DNA of 17,000 nt, taken from the NCBI GenBank assembly GCA_903813345.2, contig CAIIXF020000392.1, forward strand, positions 1 through 17,000, in the 5' to 3' direction. The notes beneath the pieces are model-generated. The model was given only the letters and a program-made list of their open reading frames with translations, was not told where the DNA came from and did not search any database. This document shows positions 1 to 8,625 of the stretch, one piece after another. The position numbers and the translations under genes were made by a program. Position 1 is the first letter of the stretch. Each line of letters opens with the position of its first letter. The stretch comes from Owenia fusiformis. Lineage: Eukaryota > Annelida > Polychaeta > Sabellida > Oweniidae.

Positions 1-723
1 GGTGACACTCCTCAATATACATACCCACACATTTCATCCCCCATTTACACCCCCCCCTATCCCTCCCCCTTTCTTTTCAATACCTCTCATTTCTAGGTGG
101 TGTTGAATCTGGAAACACTAACATTTTGTAACATTTTTTTACAGATAACAGTTAGACATACAGAATAAGCAATTTAAGTTACCATGTATAAAATAATCAT
201 AAATCTATGTTTCAGAGCAGTACAATGCATAGGCCTATACCTATGGGTGTGGCTGCACAACTTCTGTCTTCTGTATAAGTTATAATCAATTATTTTGAAT
301 GATGTATGTTGAATGTTATCACTAAACACTGATAAAATATAAACTCATCAAATTTTATTGAAAACAAAGAGTGAATAATAAAATTGCCTATTATTTTGAC
401 GTTAATTTTGGTGTAACTTTATCAATAGGTGGCGCTATAAAACCAATTTCTTATGTTTATACTTAATAAAAAAATTACATGGTAGGAATATTATTAAATA
501 ATATTTGAAAACACTAATTTATCACATTTTATTTAAATAAAGGCAGTAAAAAAAATTATAAAAAAATATACATATTTGCCGAAAATTATGGCGGCCATCT
601 TGAATTTTCACCATGAAGGAGTCGGATTCGCGCTTGGCAATGCGGATCAAAATTTTTAGAATGTCCATATTGGTCTATGTGCCGAAAATCTAAGAATATA
701 TATGATCGTGAACTATCACCATG
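1..723. other. AT-rich non-coding stretch
   Basis: I see no gene here. The first 75 bases are C/T-rich, with two runs of C, and the rest is AT-rich with short homopolymer runs. Around 588-606 there is a GGCGGCCATCTTG core that matches the usual YY1-type recognition sequence; a similar ATGGCGGC core recurs near 4100 and 16358. That may reflect a shared repeat rather than a working promoter. No splice-bounded exon or recognisable transposon terminus was found. Confidence 0.5.
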
Positions 724-1510
724 TTAGAAACCCATTAGTGATTTGACTATAAGAAAAGAACTTGTATTTGACTTTTTTATTTCTTCTGGGAGACTGTTCC
801 ATATGGATGAACCACTAAAAGGCTATTGTTTTTGCCATAATTTTCAGTTTTTGCTTTAGGAAGGATGAAGTTTGATTTGCCTCTAGTATTATATCTATGA
901 AAATCTCAAAGGGCTTTAAAATAGTCGGGAAAAATAGCTTCATAATTGTTGATACTATTTTTCCATTTAAAGACAAATTCAGCAATATTGATTTTATATA
1001 TATCATGTATTTGTATGATTCTATGTTATCTAAAAAGTGGTTGACTGTGGTCTCTATAGCCACTTTGAGTTGCCAACCTCACAAATCTCCTCTGTAAGTG
1101 TAATGGATTAGGCGTTGTGGGATTTGTTTTCCTCCATATTATGTTACCATATGTAAGGGATGAATGAAACATGGAATTGTAGATAGTTGTAAAAGTTTTC
1201 CTGTCTTAGATGTGCTTGATCTAACAAGAATCTCCAGTGCCAGTGTCCTGGAGAATTTAACTCTTATACTTATGTGATCTTTCCACACTAAATGTTGATC
1301 AATGATCAAGCCTAAAAAAATTGTCACAGGAATTCTTTCTATTTTTTGATCATTGATAAGAATTTGTATGTCATTAGCATCAATATTTTCTTTTTTGAAG
1401 AAAATATTATGTATTTCGCCTTTTCAACATAAGTGAAAGTTTATTTGTTTCAAGCCATGTTTGTATTGTTTTAAGTTCTTTATTCAAAGTAATTTGTAGG
1501 TCCACTAATG
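724..1510 (-). pseudogene. Decayed non-LTR retrotransposon (LINE) reverse transcriptase, C-terminal part
   Basis: Read on the - strand in shifting frames, this stretch keeps the signature order of the C-terminal half of a LINE reverse transcriptase of the CR1/Jockey type. At about 1430-1505 there is LNKELKTIQTWLETNKLSL, the helix after the catalytic palm. Then comes KYIIFSSKKK, then FLGLIIDQHLVWKDHI (about 1270-1325), the FLG/W..H block. An IWRKTNP segment with QRRFVRLAT follows at about 1085-1140, then RGKSNFILPKAKT at about 845-880, and finally SSIWNSLPEEIKKS before a TAA stop at 724-726. At least three frameshifts separate these blocks. The catalytic YADD box and everything upstream were not found, so the copy is 5'-truncated and dead. 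It reads toward the left edge. The clade assignment is by eye only. Confidence 0.85.
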
Positions 1511-1678
1511 TTTTTCTTTTTTAAACCAATGTATGAAATTCAGCATTAAAAGGAAGAATGAAAACTTTTCATGTGTTTACATTTATAAAACTGAGGAAAT
1601 GATGGTAAACATATATACGATCTTTGCTAAACAAATTATAAGCATAAACACACATAAATGATGGGTATCGAATATATA

Positions 1679-2749
1679 CAGGGTGGTCCAAAAAAATTGG
1701 AACATTTGATAATTGAACTCAAAATCGTTATTTTTTCTCTAAAATGCACCAAAATTTTACTGAGTATTGCTCAATCACTTATTCATCTGAAGTAAAGTTA
1801 ATAGGCGCAAACAACAAAGTTAATGCATTTAACTAGAGGATGTTTGATATGACCCCTCTTCTCCTGAATTACAAGTTGAAGCTTTGGAGTCAGTTTTGAA
1901 ATGATTCATTAACTTTGCTGTTTGTTTGATTTTGTCCAAGCCATCTTCATTAAAAAATTCAGCTTGAACAAACTGCTTATATGTTTGCCTTGGAAGATCA
2001 AATATATGATCATATTCAACATTTTTCAACCAAATTGATGGGTATCAAGCATATTTTGATGGCTATTGTTAGATATATTACTGATTGAATATTGTCTAGA
2101 AAGAGGCCAGAGCAGTCTGTTTTAACTGGTAAATGACCCCCCCCCCCCTTCTTGTTCTAATGTGAATAATATTCATTGAATATATCAATATAATGTACAT
2201 AAATATCATAAAGGAGTTTCCAAGAACACAAATAATATATATTATATTATATGTGCTTAGAGGTGGTCTTCCCCTTTAATGGAAAGTGGAAACAATGATT
2301 TTGTCAGTCTAGTAGCTGTATGGGTTATGCAATCATTCACCTCTGACATGTTCTTTCTTTCCTACTCTTAAATAGAAATAATGATTCGGGGTATTCTTAA
2401 GTTGACAAAAACACAATAGTTTTCCAGTAAACCATAGATGTAAATACCTCATGTCAACTAAATATGATTTTATAAAATGTGTATAGCAATCAACATGTTC
2501 ATTAAAGCTTTGAAATAAAGAATACTTGAAAAAGTAGCTGCGAAATTGACAAGTGTATATTTAAGAAAAGGGTGTCATATCAAACATTGACTAGTTTAAT
2601 GCATTAACTTTGTGGTTTGCACCTATAAACTTTACATCAGAGAGATAAGTGACTGAACTATGCTCAGTAAAATTTTGGTGCATTTTAGAGGAAAAGTGAA
2701 GGTTTTGTGTTCAATTAACAAATGTTCCAATTTTTTTTGGACCACCCTG
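1679..2749. mobile_element. Mariner/Tc1-type deletion derivative with long terminal inverted repeats
   Basis: Both ends begin with CAGGGTGGTCC and continue as an inverted repeat of about 180 bp (1679-1857 against 2571-2749) with few mismatches. A TA dinucleotide lies directly outside each end (1677-1678 and 2750-2751), the target duplication expected of the IS630-Tc1-mariner superfamily, whose members often start CAGGGTG. The element is about 1.07 kb, close to mariner size, but no catalytic D..D/E core could be read in the middle. A degraded transposase C-terminus remains at the left (separate entry). A 12-base run of C sits inside at 2137-2148. It is best described as a non-autonomous, internally scrambled copy. 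Confidence 0.85.
1798..2029 (-). pseudogene. Relic of a mariner/Tc1-like transposase C-terminus
   Basis: An open frame from 2029 downward reads LDKIKQTAKLMNHFKTDSKA. Shifting one frame at about 1895 gives KLTPKLQLVIQEKRGHIKH, which runs to a TAA stop at 1798-1800. The pattern of a short amphipathic helix, then PK.LQLVI, then a G-H-I-basic-H ending is what mariner-type transposases carry at their extreme C-terminus (usually GGHxEH). The last 20 or so codons lie within the left inverted repeat and so are partly repeated in the right one. With the frameshift and no DDE core it cannot be functional. The family call rests on this motif plus the surrounding termini, not on a database match. Confidence 0.5.
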
Positions 2750-2788
2750 TACATACACCATGCATCTCGTAATCATTTGATATACATA

Positions 2789-2798
2789 CGATTTGACC
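2789..2798 (+). repeat. Left copy of a 10-bp direct repeat (target-site duplication)
   Basis: CGATTTGACC occurs here and again at 3753-3762, exactly outside the two ends of the fold-back element. A duplication of 9-10 bp fits Mutator-like and FB-type fold-back transposons better than mariner (TA) or hAT (8 bp). Confidence 0.7.
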
Positions 2799-3752
2799 GG
2801 TTTCTAGTAATTTCCAAGATATCTCATCTTAGACATCTCATCCTAAGACAACTCATCCCATGACATCTCATCCCAAAACAACTCATCACACTTCTATAAT
2901 TGATAAATTATTTTGTCCTCTATATTATATATATCCCCTTTTCATTTTTACGATTACAAAGTGATATTTAATAATACACTCAATTTTCAATATTGATTTT
3001 TAGCATTTTGAAATGGCACTTCGAAGGTTATGTTTTACTTTAAGTAACGGCGTTTTAATTAATTCTGGGTTATTCTCAATACATTTGAGGATATTGAATT
3101 GGAGATAAAAGTCATAGACATAATTTCATAAAAAATCTGAAAGTTTGAAATTGGAAATCGTATTTAATATTAAGCCAAATATGACATATTGGAATTAAGC
3201 AAAATACTTTAAAACAAAGACTGAATTAATCTGGGAGAATTATTCTGATAATACCCCGGAGTCAATTGATGCTAATCTGACACCTTTGATGAGCTTTGAT
3301 TTAATAATCAAGATAATAATAATGTATAATAATTTTTATAAAAGTTTTTCTTTATCTCAATCAATCAACAAAAATCAACTAAAACTAAACTAAACAAACT
3401 ACAAAATACAAAAATATTATAATGTTTTAATAAAATGTGCCAGATAACAATACAGCATGAAAAATGTATAGAATAAAAAACAAAGATATCGCATGGACAA
3501 AAAAGTGTGTTTACTGCTAAGATCTCTAAATATTTTTCAAATAGTCTTTCAAAAATTGAAATTAATTGTATGAAATTATGTTATATTTTAAGTTGGGAAG
3601 AGTTGTCTTGGGGATTGGTTGTCTTGGAATGAAATATCTTGGGATGCGATGTCTTTGGATGAGATATCTTGGGATGAGTTGTCTTGGGATGAGATGTCTT
3701 GGGGATGTGTTGTCTTGGAATGAGTTGTCTTAGGGATAAGTTGTCCTGTTAC
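2799..3752. mobile_element. Fold-back element with inverted arrays of a 15-bp unit
   Basis: Each arm contains a tandem array of a 15-bp unit, and the two arrays are in opposite orientation. On the left (2814-2887) about five units alternate between GACATCTCATC and GACAACTCATC. On the right (about 3594-3748) about ten units carry the complement, GATGAGATGTCTTGG alternating with GATGAGTTGTCTTGG. The outermost bases also look inverted (GGTTTCTAG against GGTAACAGG), and the element is flanked by the direct repeat CGATTTGACC. The roughly 700-bp centre is AT-rich and has no ORF. This is the layout of FB/TU-type fold-back transposons, in which subrepeats make up the arms. The family is not identified. 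Confidence 0.75.
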
Positions 3753-3956
3753 CGATTTGACCAGATGTAGACATGTATTTTATATCTGCGTGGTTAATTA
3801 TACGGAAGGCTGCATCATGATAACTAAATGCAAAAATTTCACACGAAATACCTAGACAAAGTATAACCACAATCCAGCCAATATCAACGAACATTGGCTC
3901 CCAGGATCGAAACTCGATATTTTCCAACAATGAAAACGTCAAAATGTCGTTATTTT
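3752..3956 (-). CDS. Possible exon of an unknown membrane protein
   Basis: On the - strand an open frame of about 68 codons follows a good 3' splice site (TTTTAATTTCAG, ending at 3957). It encodes a charged start (ENNDILTFSLLENIEF), then a hydrophobic stretch of about 20 residues (MFVDIGWIVVILCLGISCEI) that could span a membrane, then FAFSYHDAAFRIINHADIK and YMSTSGQIG. A GTAACA that could serve as a 5' splice site follows at 3751, but those bases belong to the fold-back element. Mixed composition and the acceptor argue for a real exon. Short length, no recognised family and no partner exon argue against. An alternative is chance coding in AT-rich DNA. Confidence 0.22.
3753..3762 (+). repeat. 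Right copy of the 10-bp direct repeat
   Basis: CGATTTGACC, identical to 2789-2798. Together the two copies define the insertion borders of the fold-back element. Confidence 0.7.
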
Positions 3957-3975
3957 CTGAAATTAAAACCGACAT

Positions 3976-4322
3976 ATATATAGATTTAAAATAAACTGTT
4001 CAAGATTCGAACCAATATCTCAATCATTTTTTGTGCGTTTTGAAATTTTTCGTTAGGAAATAAGACCAAAATTCACGATTCAAATGTTGGAGTGAACAAA
4101 ATGGCGGCTGTTTGAATTCACGACATGACCATATGGGCAAAAGATGGGTATCGATATGGGGAACTTTTTGAACACACGTCATCAAAAAATTCTGAAAATT
4201 TTACACACTGTCAATTTAATGGTCATCTTCTGAATGGTAACAATATAATTGGAAAAGTAGATATATAATTTCATCTATATTGTTTTAGAAAACACATCAA
4301 ACACTTGTTTTGTTCTTGATAT
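3976..4322. other. AT-rich non-coding stretch
   Basis: No gene, inverted repeat or tandem array was recognised. It contains one ATGGCGGC core near 4102 resembling those near 588 and 16358, and a GATGGGTATCGA string near 4143 that echoes strings near 1659 and 2037. These are weak hints of old repeat copies only. Confidence 0.4.
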
Positions 4323-4799
4323 TGTAACAGTTTGGCCTATTTTTGTGGATAAATGTGGTAGCGTGGCTAATAATAGGCCCACTGTTTAGTAAACGGTGTT
4401 TACTTGGTGAGTTACACGGCACACGTTAAATGTGCGATTGTCCCTAAAGAATTAAACAGACATACAATTAAATATAAAATATAAAACAGTATATTGTGGC
4501 GTTTATAAGCCCAAATAAAGATGTACATTAAATTTCAAGTATGAATGTTAAACTGCTACTATGTTAATATCTCTCTCAAAACTCAACTCAAAAGTCCATA
4601 TAAACTAATATTTATCACTTATGAAACAATATCCAGAGTCCATATAACTAAAGTTGATGATCACTATATACCACTGTTGTATCTCCAATATTAAAAGTTC
4701 ATATATGTTGTAATACTTGTACGTCTTGTATTGTACTTGTAACTTGAACCTGAAATAGTAATCGGACACAAAACCATCTAAGTCCAAATATCTGTTGTG

Positions 4800-5960
4800 T
4801 AAACTCCTAAGTCCTGGATCCTTTCCAAGGTGTTGTAGTATATGATGTGAAATTATCCAAGTCAACTCTCGGCTCAGTAAATGTCTATCTCCCGGATCCT
4901 AAGTCAAACTATTGCTCCGTAAACGGCTATCTCCTGGATCCTCTTCACTGTATTATAGTATAATTCAGCTTAGATAATGTGAAATCATCAAGTCAACTAT
5001 CGGCTCGGTAAATGGCTATCTCCTGGATCCTCCTCTCTGGGTTGTAGTATAATTCAACTTTGATTATGTAAAATAATCTAAGTTAAACTATCGGCTCTGT
5101 AAACGGTTATCTCCTGGATCCTCCTCTCTGTGTTGTAGTATAATTCAACTTTGATTATGTGAAATAATTCAAGTCAAACTATTGGCTCTGTAATCCTGGA
5201 TCCTCCTCTCTAAGTTGTAGTATAATTCAACTTTGATTATGTGAAATAATCTAAGTCAAATTATCAGTTTTGTACACGGCTATCACCTGGATCCTCCTCT
5301 CTGTGTTGTATTATAATTCAACTTTGATTATGTGAAATAATCTAAGTCAAACTATTGGCTCTGTAAACGACTATCTCCTGGATCCTCTTCAATGTGTTGT
5401 ATTATAATTCAACTTTGATTATGTGAAATAATCTAAGTCAAACTATTGGCTCTGTAAACGGCTATCTCCTGAATCCTCTTCACTGTTGTATTATAATTCA
5501 ACTTTGATTATGTGAAATAATCTAAGTCAAACTATCAAGTCTGGAAACGACTATCTCCTGGATCCTCCTCTACATGTTGTAGTATAATTCAACTTTGATT
5601 ATGTGAAATAATCTAAGTCAAACTATCAAGTCTGGAAATGACTATCTCCTGAATCCTCCTCAATGTGTTGTATATTCTAACTTCAATGACACAAAATCAT
5701 CGAAGTCAAAATATCTCGCTGGATAATCTGCTAAGTCCTATAACGTCTTTCTCTATAGATGTATCTTCTAACTTTAATGATGCGAAATCACCAAAGTCAA
5801 AATATCTCGCTTGATAATCTGCTAAGTCCTGGAACCTCTTCTATGTAAATGTATATTCTAACTTCAATGACCAAAAATCATCAAAGTCAAAATATCTCGT
5901 TGAATAAACTGCTAAGTCCTGGAACCTCTTCTATGTAGATGTATAAGTCAAAATATCACA
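4800..5960 (+). repeat. Tandem array of a ~91-bp unit, about 12 copies
   Basis: The marker CTCCTGGATCCTC recurs at 4931, 5020, 5111, about 5193, 5284, 5375, 5466, 5555 and 5646, so the spacing is 89-91 bp with one shorter copy. Each unit also contains ATAATTCAACTTTGATTATG and a (C/T)TAAGTCAAA box. From about 5680 a diverged subfamily continues at the same 90-91-bp spacing, with CTGCTAAGTCC at 5728, 5819 and 5909. Copies in the middle (5200-5640) are the most alike and the outer ones more diverged, which fits growth of the array from its centre. No repeat peptide is encoded. Confidence 0.9.
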
Positions 5961-6116
5961 ATCTTCAAACTACCAAGTCCAAGGACATCTAAAACACGGC
6001 ATCAACTGCTAAGTCCATGTAGCCTACTTCCTTCACAATTAAATAATAAGGCTACCTACAAATATAGCATGCACACAACGACATATGCAAAAATATAACA
6101 TGTGAAAATATTTGAC

Positions 6117-6460
6117 CTCTAAAATGACTAAGTTCATTTAATGTTAAGTGATACTGATATTAAAATATTCTAAGTTCAATATTTCTCTTTCCAAAAAAAC
6201 AACAAAGTCCAAAATAATATTTCACCAAATATTGACTAAGTTAATTTCATACTAAGTTATACTGATGTTAAAATATTCTAAGTTAAATATTTCTATCTCC
6301 AAAAATAACAAAGTCCAAAATAATGTTTCACCAAATATTGACTAAGTTGATTTCATGCTAAGTTATACTGATGTTGAAATATTCTAAATTAAATATTTCT
6401 TTCTCCAAAAACAACAAAGTCCAAAATAATGTTTCACCAAATACTGACTAAGTCCAATAA
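6117..6460 (+). repeat. Tandem array of a ~106-bp unit, about 3 copies
   Basis: CACCAAATA(T/C)TGACTAAGT recurs at 6223, 6329 and 6435, exactly 106 bp apart, with AAAATATTCTAAGTTAAATATTTC and ACAAAGTCCAAAATAAT between. It is a different unit from the 91-bp repeat to the left, yet it shares the CTAAGT and AAGTCCA words, so both arrays may derive from the same short seed. Confidence 0.88.
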
Positions 6461-6609
6461 TGCTTGTTTCTCAAACACAAGTTATGTCAGCATTTCCTCT
6501 CAGTCTATGAAGGCTGGACAATACGTCTAATGCTTTGCACTGGGGATAGCTTCACCCTGTTGACGTTTTGTCCAGTCTTGTAGATCTCCCTTACTTCCAG
6601 TGCGGTAAA

Positions 6610-6840
6610 TAAACTAAGTTCCTCTCACTTAGCTACATCAAAGTTTCCCAAAAATCCAAGTTCCAAAATAAACTAAGTTTCGCACACTTAGTTTCCTCAA
6701 TCTGCCCTTGTATACTGCAAACGTATAGCTTGGCTCATCAGATGTATTCTACTAAGGTACAGCTTCTATCTTCATGTGTATACTGCAAACGTATAGCTTC
6801 AACACCACAAAATCAACTAAGTTCTATAAAACTTAGAAGA
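6610..6840 (+). repeat. Three CTAAGT/ACTTAG stem-loops and a 23-bp direct repeat
   Basis: CTAAGT pairs with ACTTAG across short loops at 6614-6632, 6673-6691 and 6817-6836. Between the second and third lies the direct repeat TGTATACTGCAAACGTATAG (followed by CTT in both copies) at 6709-6731 and 6777-6799, itself able to form a small TATAC/GTATA hairpin. Function unknown. Confidence 0.7.
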
Positions 6841-6892
6841 TTTTAGCTGTTTCCCGAAATTCCGCTCTGGAGGTCCTTCCTCGACAACATCT

Positions 6893-6949
6893 GGCATCGC
6901 ACTGACGAGCCTTCAACAGCGAGATACTTATATAGGCCCGATGACGTCA
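6893..6949 (-). promoter_or_regulatory. Promoter-like CRE, TATA box and initiator
   Basis: On the - strand the order is TGACGTCA (6942-6949, a perfect CRE/ATF site), TATATAAG (6927-6934, a good TATA box), and TCAGTG (6900-6905, an initiator-like sequence) about 30 bp downstream of the TATA box. This spacing is that of a standard RNA polymerase II core promoter. Transcription would enter the CTAAGT and minisatellite region, with no ORF behind it. That fits an LTR or other repeat promoter better than a protein-coding gene. Activity is inferred, not shown. Confidence 0.5.
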
Positions 6950-6984
6950 TTGATTTTCGGACAAGATTTCAACTGTGAATTACA

Positions 6985-7400
6985 GCTTATTTACGCCATA
7001 TTTCGCTTTGATATTGATCATACAGCAAGATTATAATATTGACTCAAGAAATATAACAGTAATTAATCACCATCTAGTCTAATTTTCCTTCGATTCAATC
7101 GAATCAAAAGCAGGAAGTAAAATAATAAAGCTGTCATGTTAGACTACCGATCAACTACAAATTAGACTGCCAGATAAGACTGCCCGATCAACATAAACAA
7201 AATCGTGATCAAATAAATAAAACATGCGAACTATTTCACCTCTGTAAGTACAACCTAAGTACTGCAAATGATACTACATTTATAAATCTTAATAATCTCA
7301 ATGGGAAATTACTTTCCAAGTGTAATAATTGCCTTATATACAAAAACACAGCACTTAATTAAAAATCAAAAATTTTACATTTTAAAATTCCGTTACAATA
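6985..7400. other. AT-rich non-coding stretch
   Basis: Apart from a short perfect palindrome (GATTCAATCGAATC near 7092) I see no structure and no exon. Confidence 0.4.
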
Positions 7401-7471
7401 TCATGTTTCCAGAGTGAAAGGAAACATCTTTCCGAACCTCATTGGAACAAAACGACATAAACACAACATGT

Positions 7472-7658
7472 TTAGGTCTCTCAATATTGTAATTGTACAA
7501 AGGAAATTTCGGTTGATTTTAAAGAAGTATCTTGTTAATGAAATAAAAGGTTTATCTTGATTTTTATCTATTTTGGGGGGATTTTGCTTTAATTTTTTGA
7601 ATACTTTTTTAAAATCAACCAAAAATTCCTTTGTATAACTATAATATTGAGAGGTCTA
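7472..7658. repeat. Small inverted duplication (about 60-bp arms)
   Basis: The left arm (7472-7533) and right arm (about 7599-7658) are reverse complements at roughly 80% identity around a loop of about 65 bp. Each arm can be read as the same peptide: LNIIVIQRNFWLILKKY on the - strand from the right arm, and LNIVIVQRKFRLILKKY on the + strand from the left arm. Either a coding segment of the neighbouring ORF was copied in inverse orientation, or a small hairpin element landed in the ORF and supplied its last 25 or so codons. Confidence 0.7.
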
Positions 7659-8077
7659 AGAAGTTGTTTTAGATCAGTAGATAGCTTTATCGTGGATTTT
7701 TCAATTTCATGCTTCACCATATCACGCATTTGAGACATTATCTGGGTGTTATTTTCATTAAGTAATGTTCTCATAACGGTAGTAAGAGAGAGGATAGTTA
7801 CCGGTTGCTCAGAATCCATTTCATGTGGATCGTCTGTGGTGCATGTACGTGAGGATGCTTCATCAAGAGCTTTCTCAAAAACGTCGTCGTAAGATACTGG
7901 CGAAGTTTCACTGTCCTTACATGGGAACCCTGCTTCTCGTCTATTTCGTTTCACAGGTATGGTTATCGAGGTTGGCTTATCAAAGACCTGTGCAAGTTGT
8001 CCACCATCTTGGTTTTTATCAGCACGAAATTTGACGAAGTCAGTAATCGCCGGTTGGTTGTCCTGTAGTTTGGACAT
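7589..8077 (-). CDS. LINE ORF1-like protein fragment (hypothetical)
   Basis: This is the longest open frame in the window (162 codons). I do not recognise a named domain. Residues 8-15 (QPAITDFV) resemble a PCNA-binding PIP box, with Q8, I11 and F14 in place but V15 instead of a second aromatic. A basic stretch, PVKRNRRE, lies at about residues 42-49. Residues 40-95 are polar and probably disordered. Residues 100-143 (from TILSLTTVMRTLLNENN through DMVKHEIEKS) are heptad-like and could form a coiled coil. N-terminal disorder plus a coiled coil is typical of LINE ORF1 proteins, but the nucleic-acid-binding domain that should follow is missing: the frame ends inside an inverted duplication. The start is the first ATG of the frame, 20-odd bases after a TATA-rich leader. 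It is probably a truncated retroelement ORF rather than a host gene. Confidence 0.4.
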   Translation of the reverse strand: MSKLQDNQPAITDFVKFRADKNQDGGQLAQVFDKPTSITIPVKRNRREAGFPCKDSETSPVSYDDVFEKALDEASSRTCTTDDPHEMDSEQPVTILSLTTVMRTLLNENNTQIMSQMRDMVKHEIEKSTIKLSTDLKQLLRPLNIIVIQRNFWLILKKYSKN

Positions 8078-8625
8078 GGTCTCAACTAATCCGCTGTATA
8101 TCGTCTATATATATTTATAAATGTTTTAGATCACGATAAATCGGCACAGATGTAGAAATTATCACATAAACTGAGTAATTACTCCTAGTCTTTTACAACG
8201 TGTTTTTTTGTTCTTGGCGCCATCTATCCAAAGAGCACAGCAGTGACTTCGCTATAATTTTTCAATGAACATTATTTGAGGCATAGCCTAGGGGAATAAG
8301 GCCAATTAATAGTTGATTGTCTGTATTTGTATTTGGATTTGAATATATTCATATATATCATATCTTATATTGTTTTGTTGTTAGACATAAACAGTATATG
8401 ATTAAGCATAATATTAACATATACTTTCATGCATTTAGTTTGTAATTACTGACAATACCCGTGACAAGACTATTACAAGGACCTGCAGTTGCAAGTTTAA
8501 CAAAAAAGGTGAAAACAGGACATTTAACTTCAGAGGTAAATTATTACAGTTTCCTAGCTTATCATCATTAAAATTTGTTGAAGCCCTCATTTACTTAAAT
8601 GATATTATCTAAAATGTCATTGCAT
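8078..8625. other. Leader of the ORF1-like frame and AT-rich spacer
   Basis: Read leftward, about 8080-8260 would be the 5' leader of the ORF1-like frame. It includes a GC-richer patch with the palindrome GGCGCC (8216-8221). The rest is AT-rich with no exon or repeat that I can identify. Confidence 0.35.

Larger units (their letters stand above)
4323..6984 (-). repeat. Composite minisatellite block, possibly a long LTR-like element
   Basis: The block has one consistent design. From the left there is an A/T-rich leader, then 91-bp repeats (about 4800-5960), 106-bp repeats (about 6117-6460), a segment of CTAAGT stem-loops (6610-6840), and a GC-richer promoter-like module (6880-6950). The hexamer CTAAGT or a one-base variant recurs through nearly all of it. 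The edges read TGTAACAGTT at 4323 and AACTGTGAATTACA ending at 6984, so the outer bases are inverted TGTAA/TTACA as in many LTRs. No flanking duplication was found. There is no long ORF. With the promoter on the - strand, the natural reading direction is right to left. LTR identity is inference; a host minisatellite locus is the alternative. Confidence 0.4.

Noticed and set aside
4605-4865. 86-codon - strand open frame
   Set aside because: It lies in the AT-rich leader of the minisatellite block, is rich in Y/I from AT composition, and has no domain.
4800-5960. Regular repeats suggesting a CRISPR array
   Set aside because: Units are about 91 bp and similar along their whole length, with no alternation of constant repeat and unique spacer, and the context is eukaryotic. 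It is a minisatellite.
4323-6984. Firm call of a solo LTR
   Set aside because: The edges and promoter fit, but I found no matching 4-6-bp flanking duplication, no second copy and no primer-binding site, so it is listed only as a possibility.
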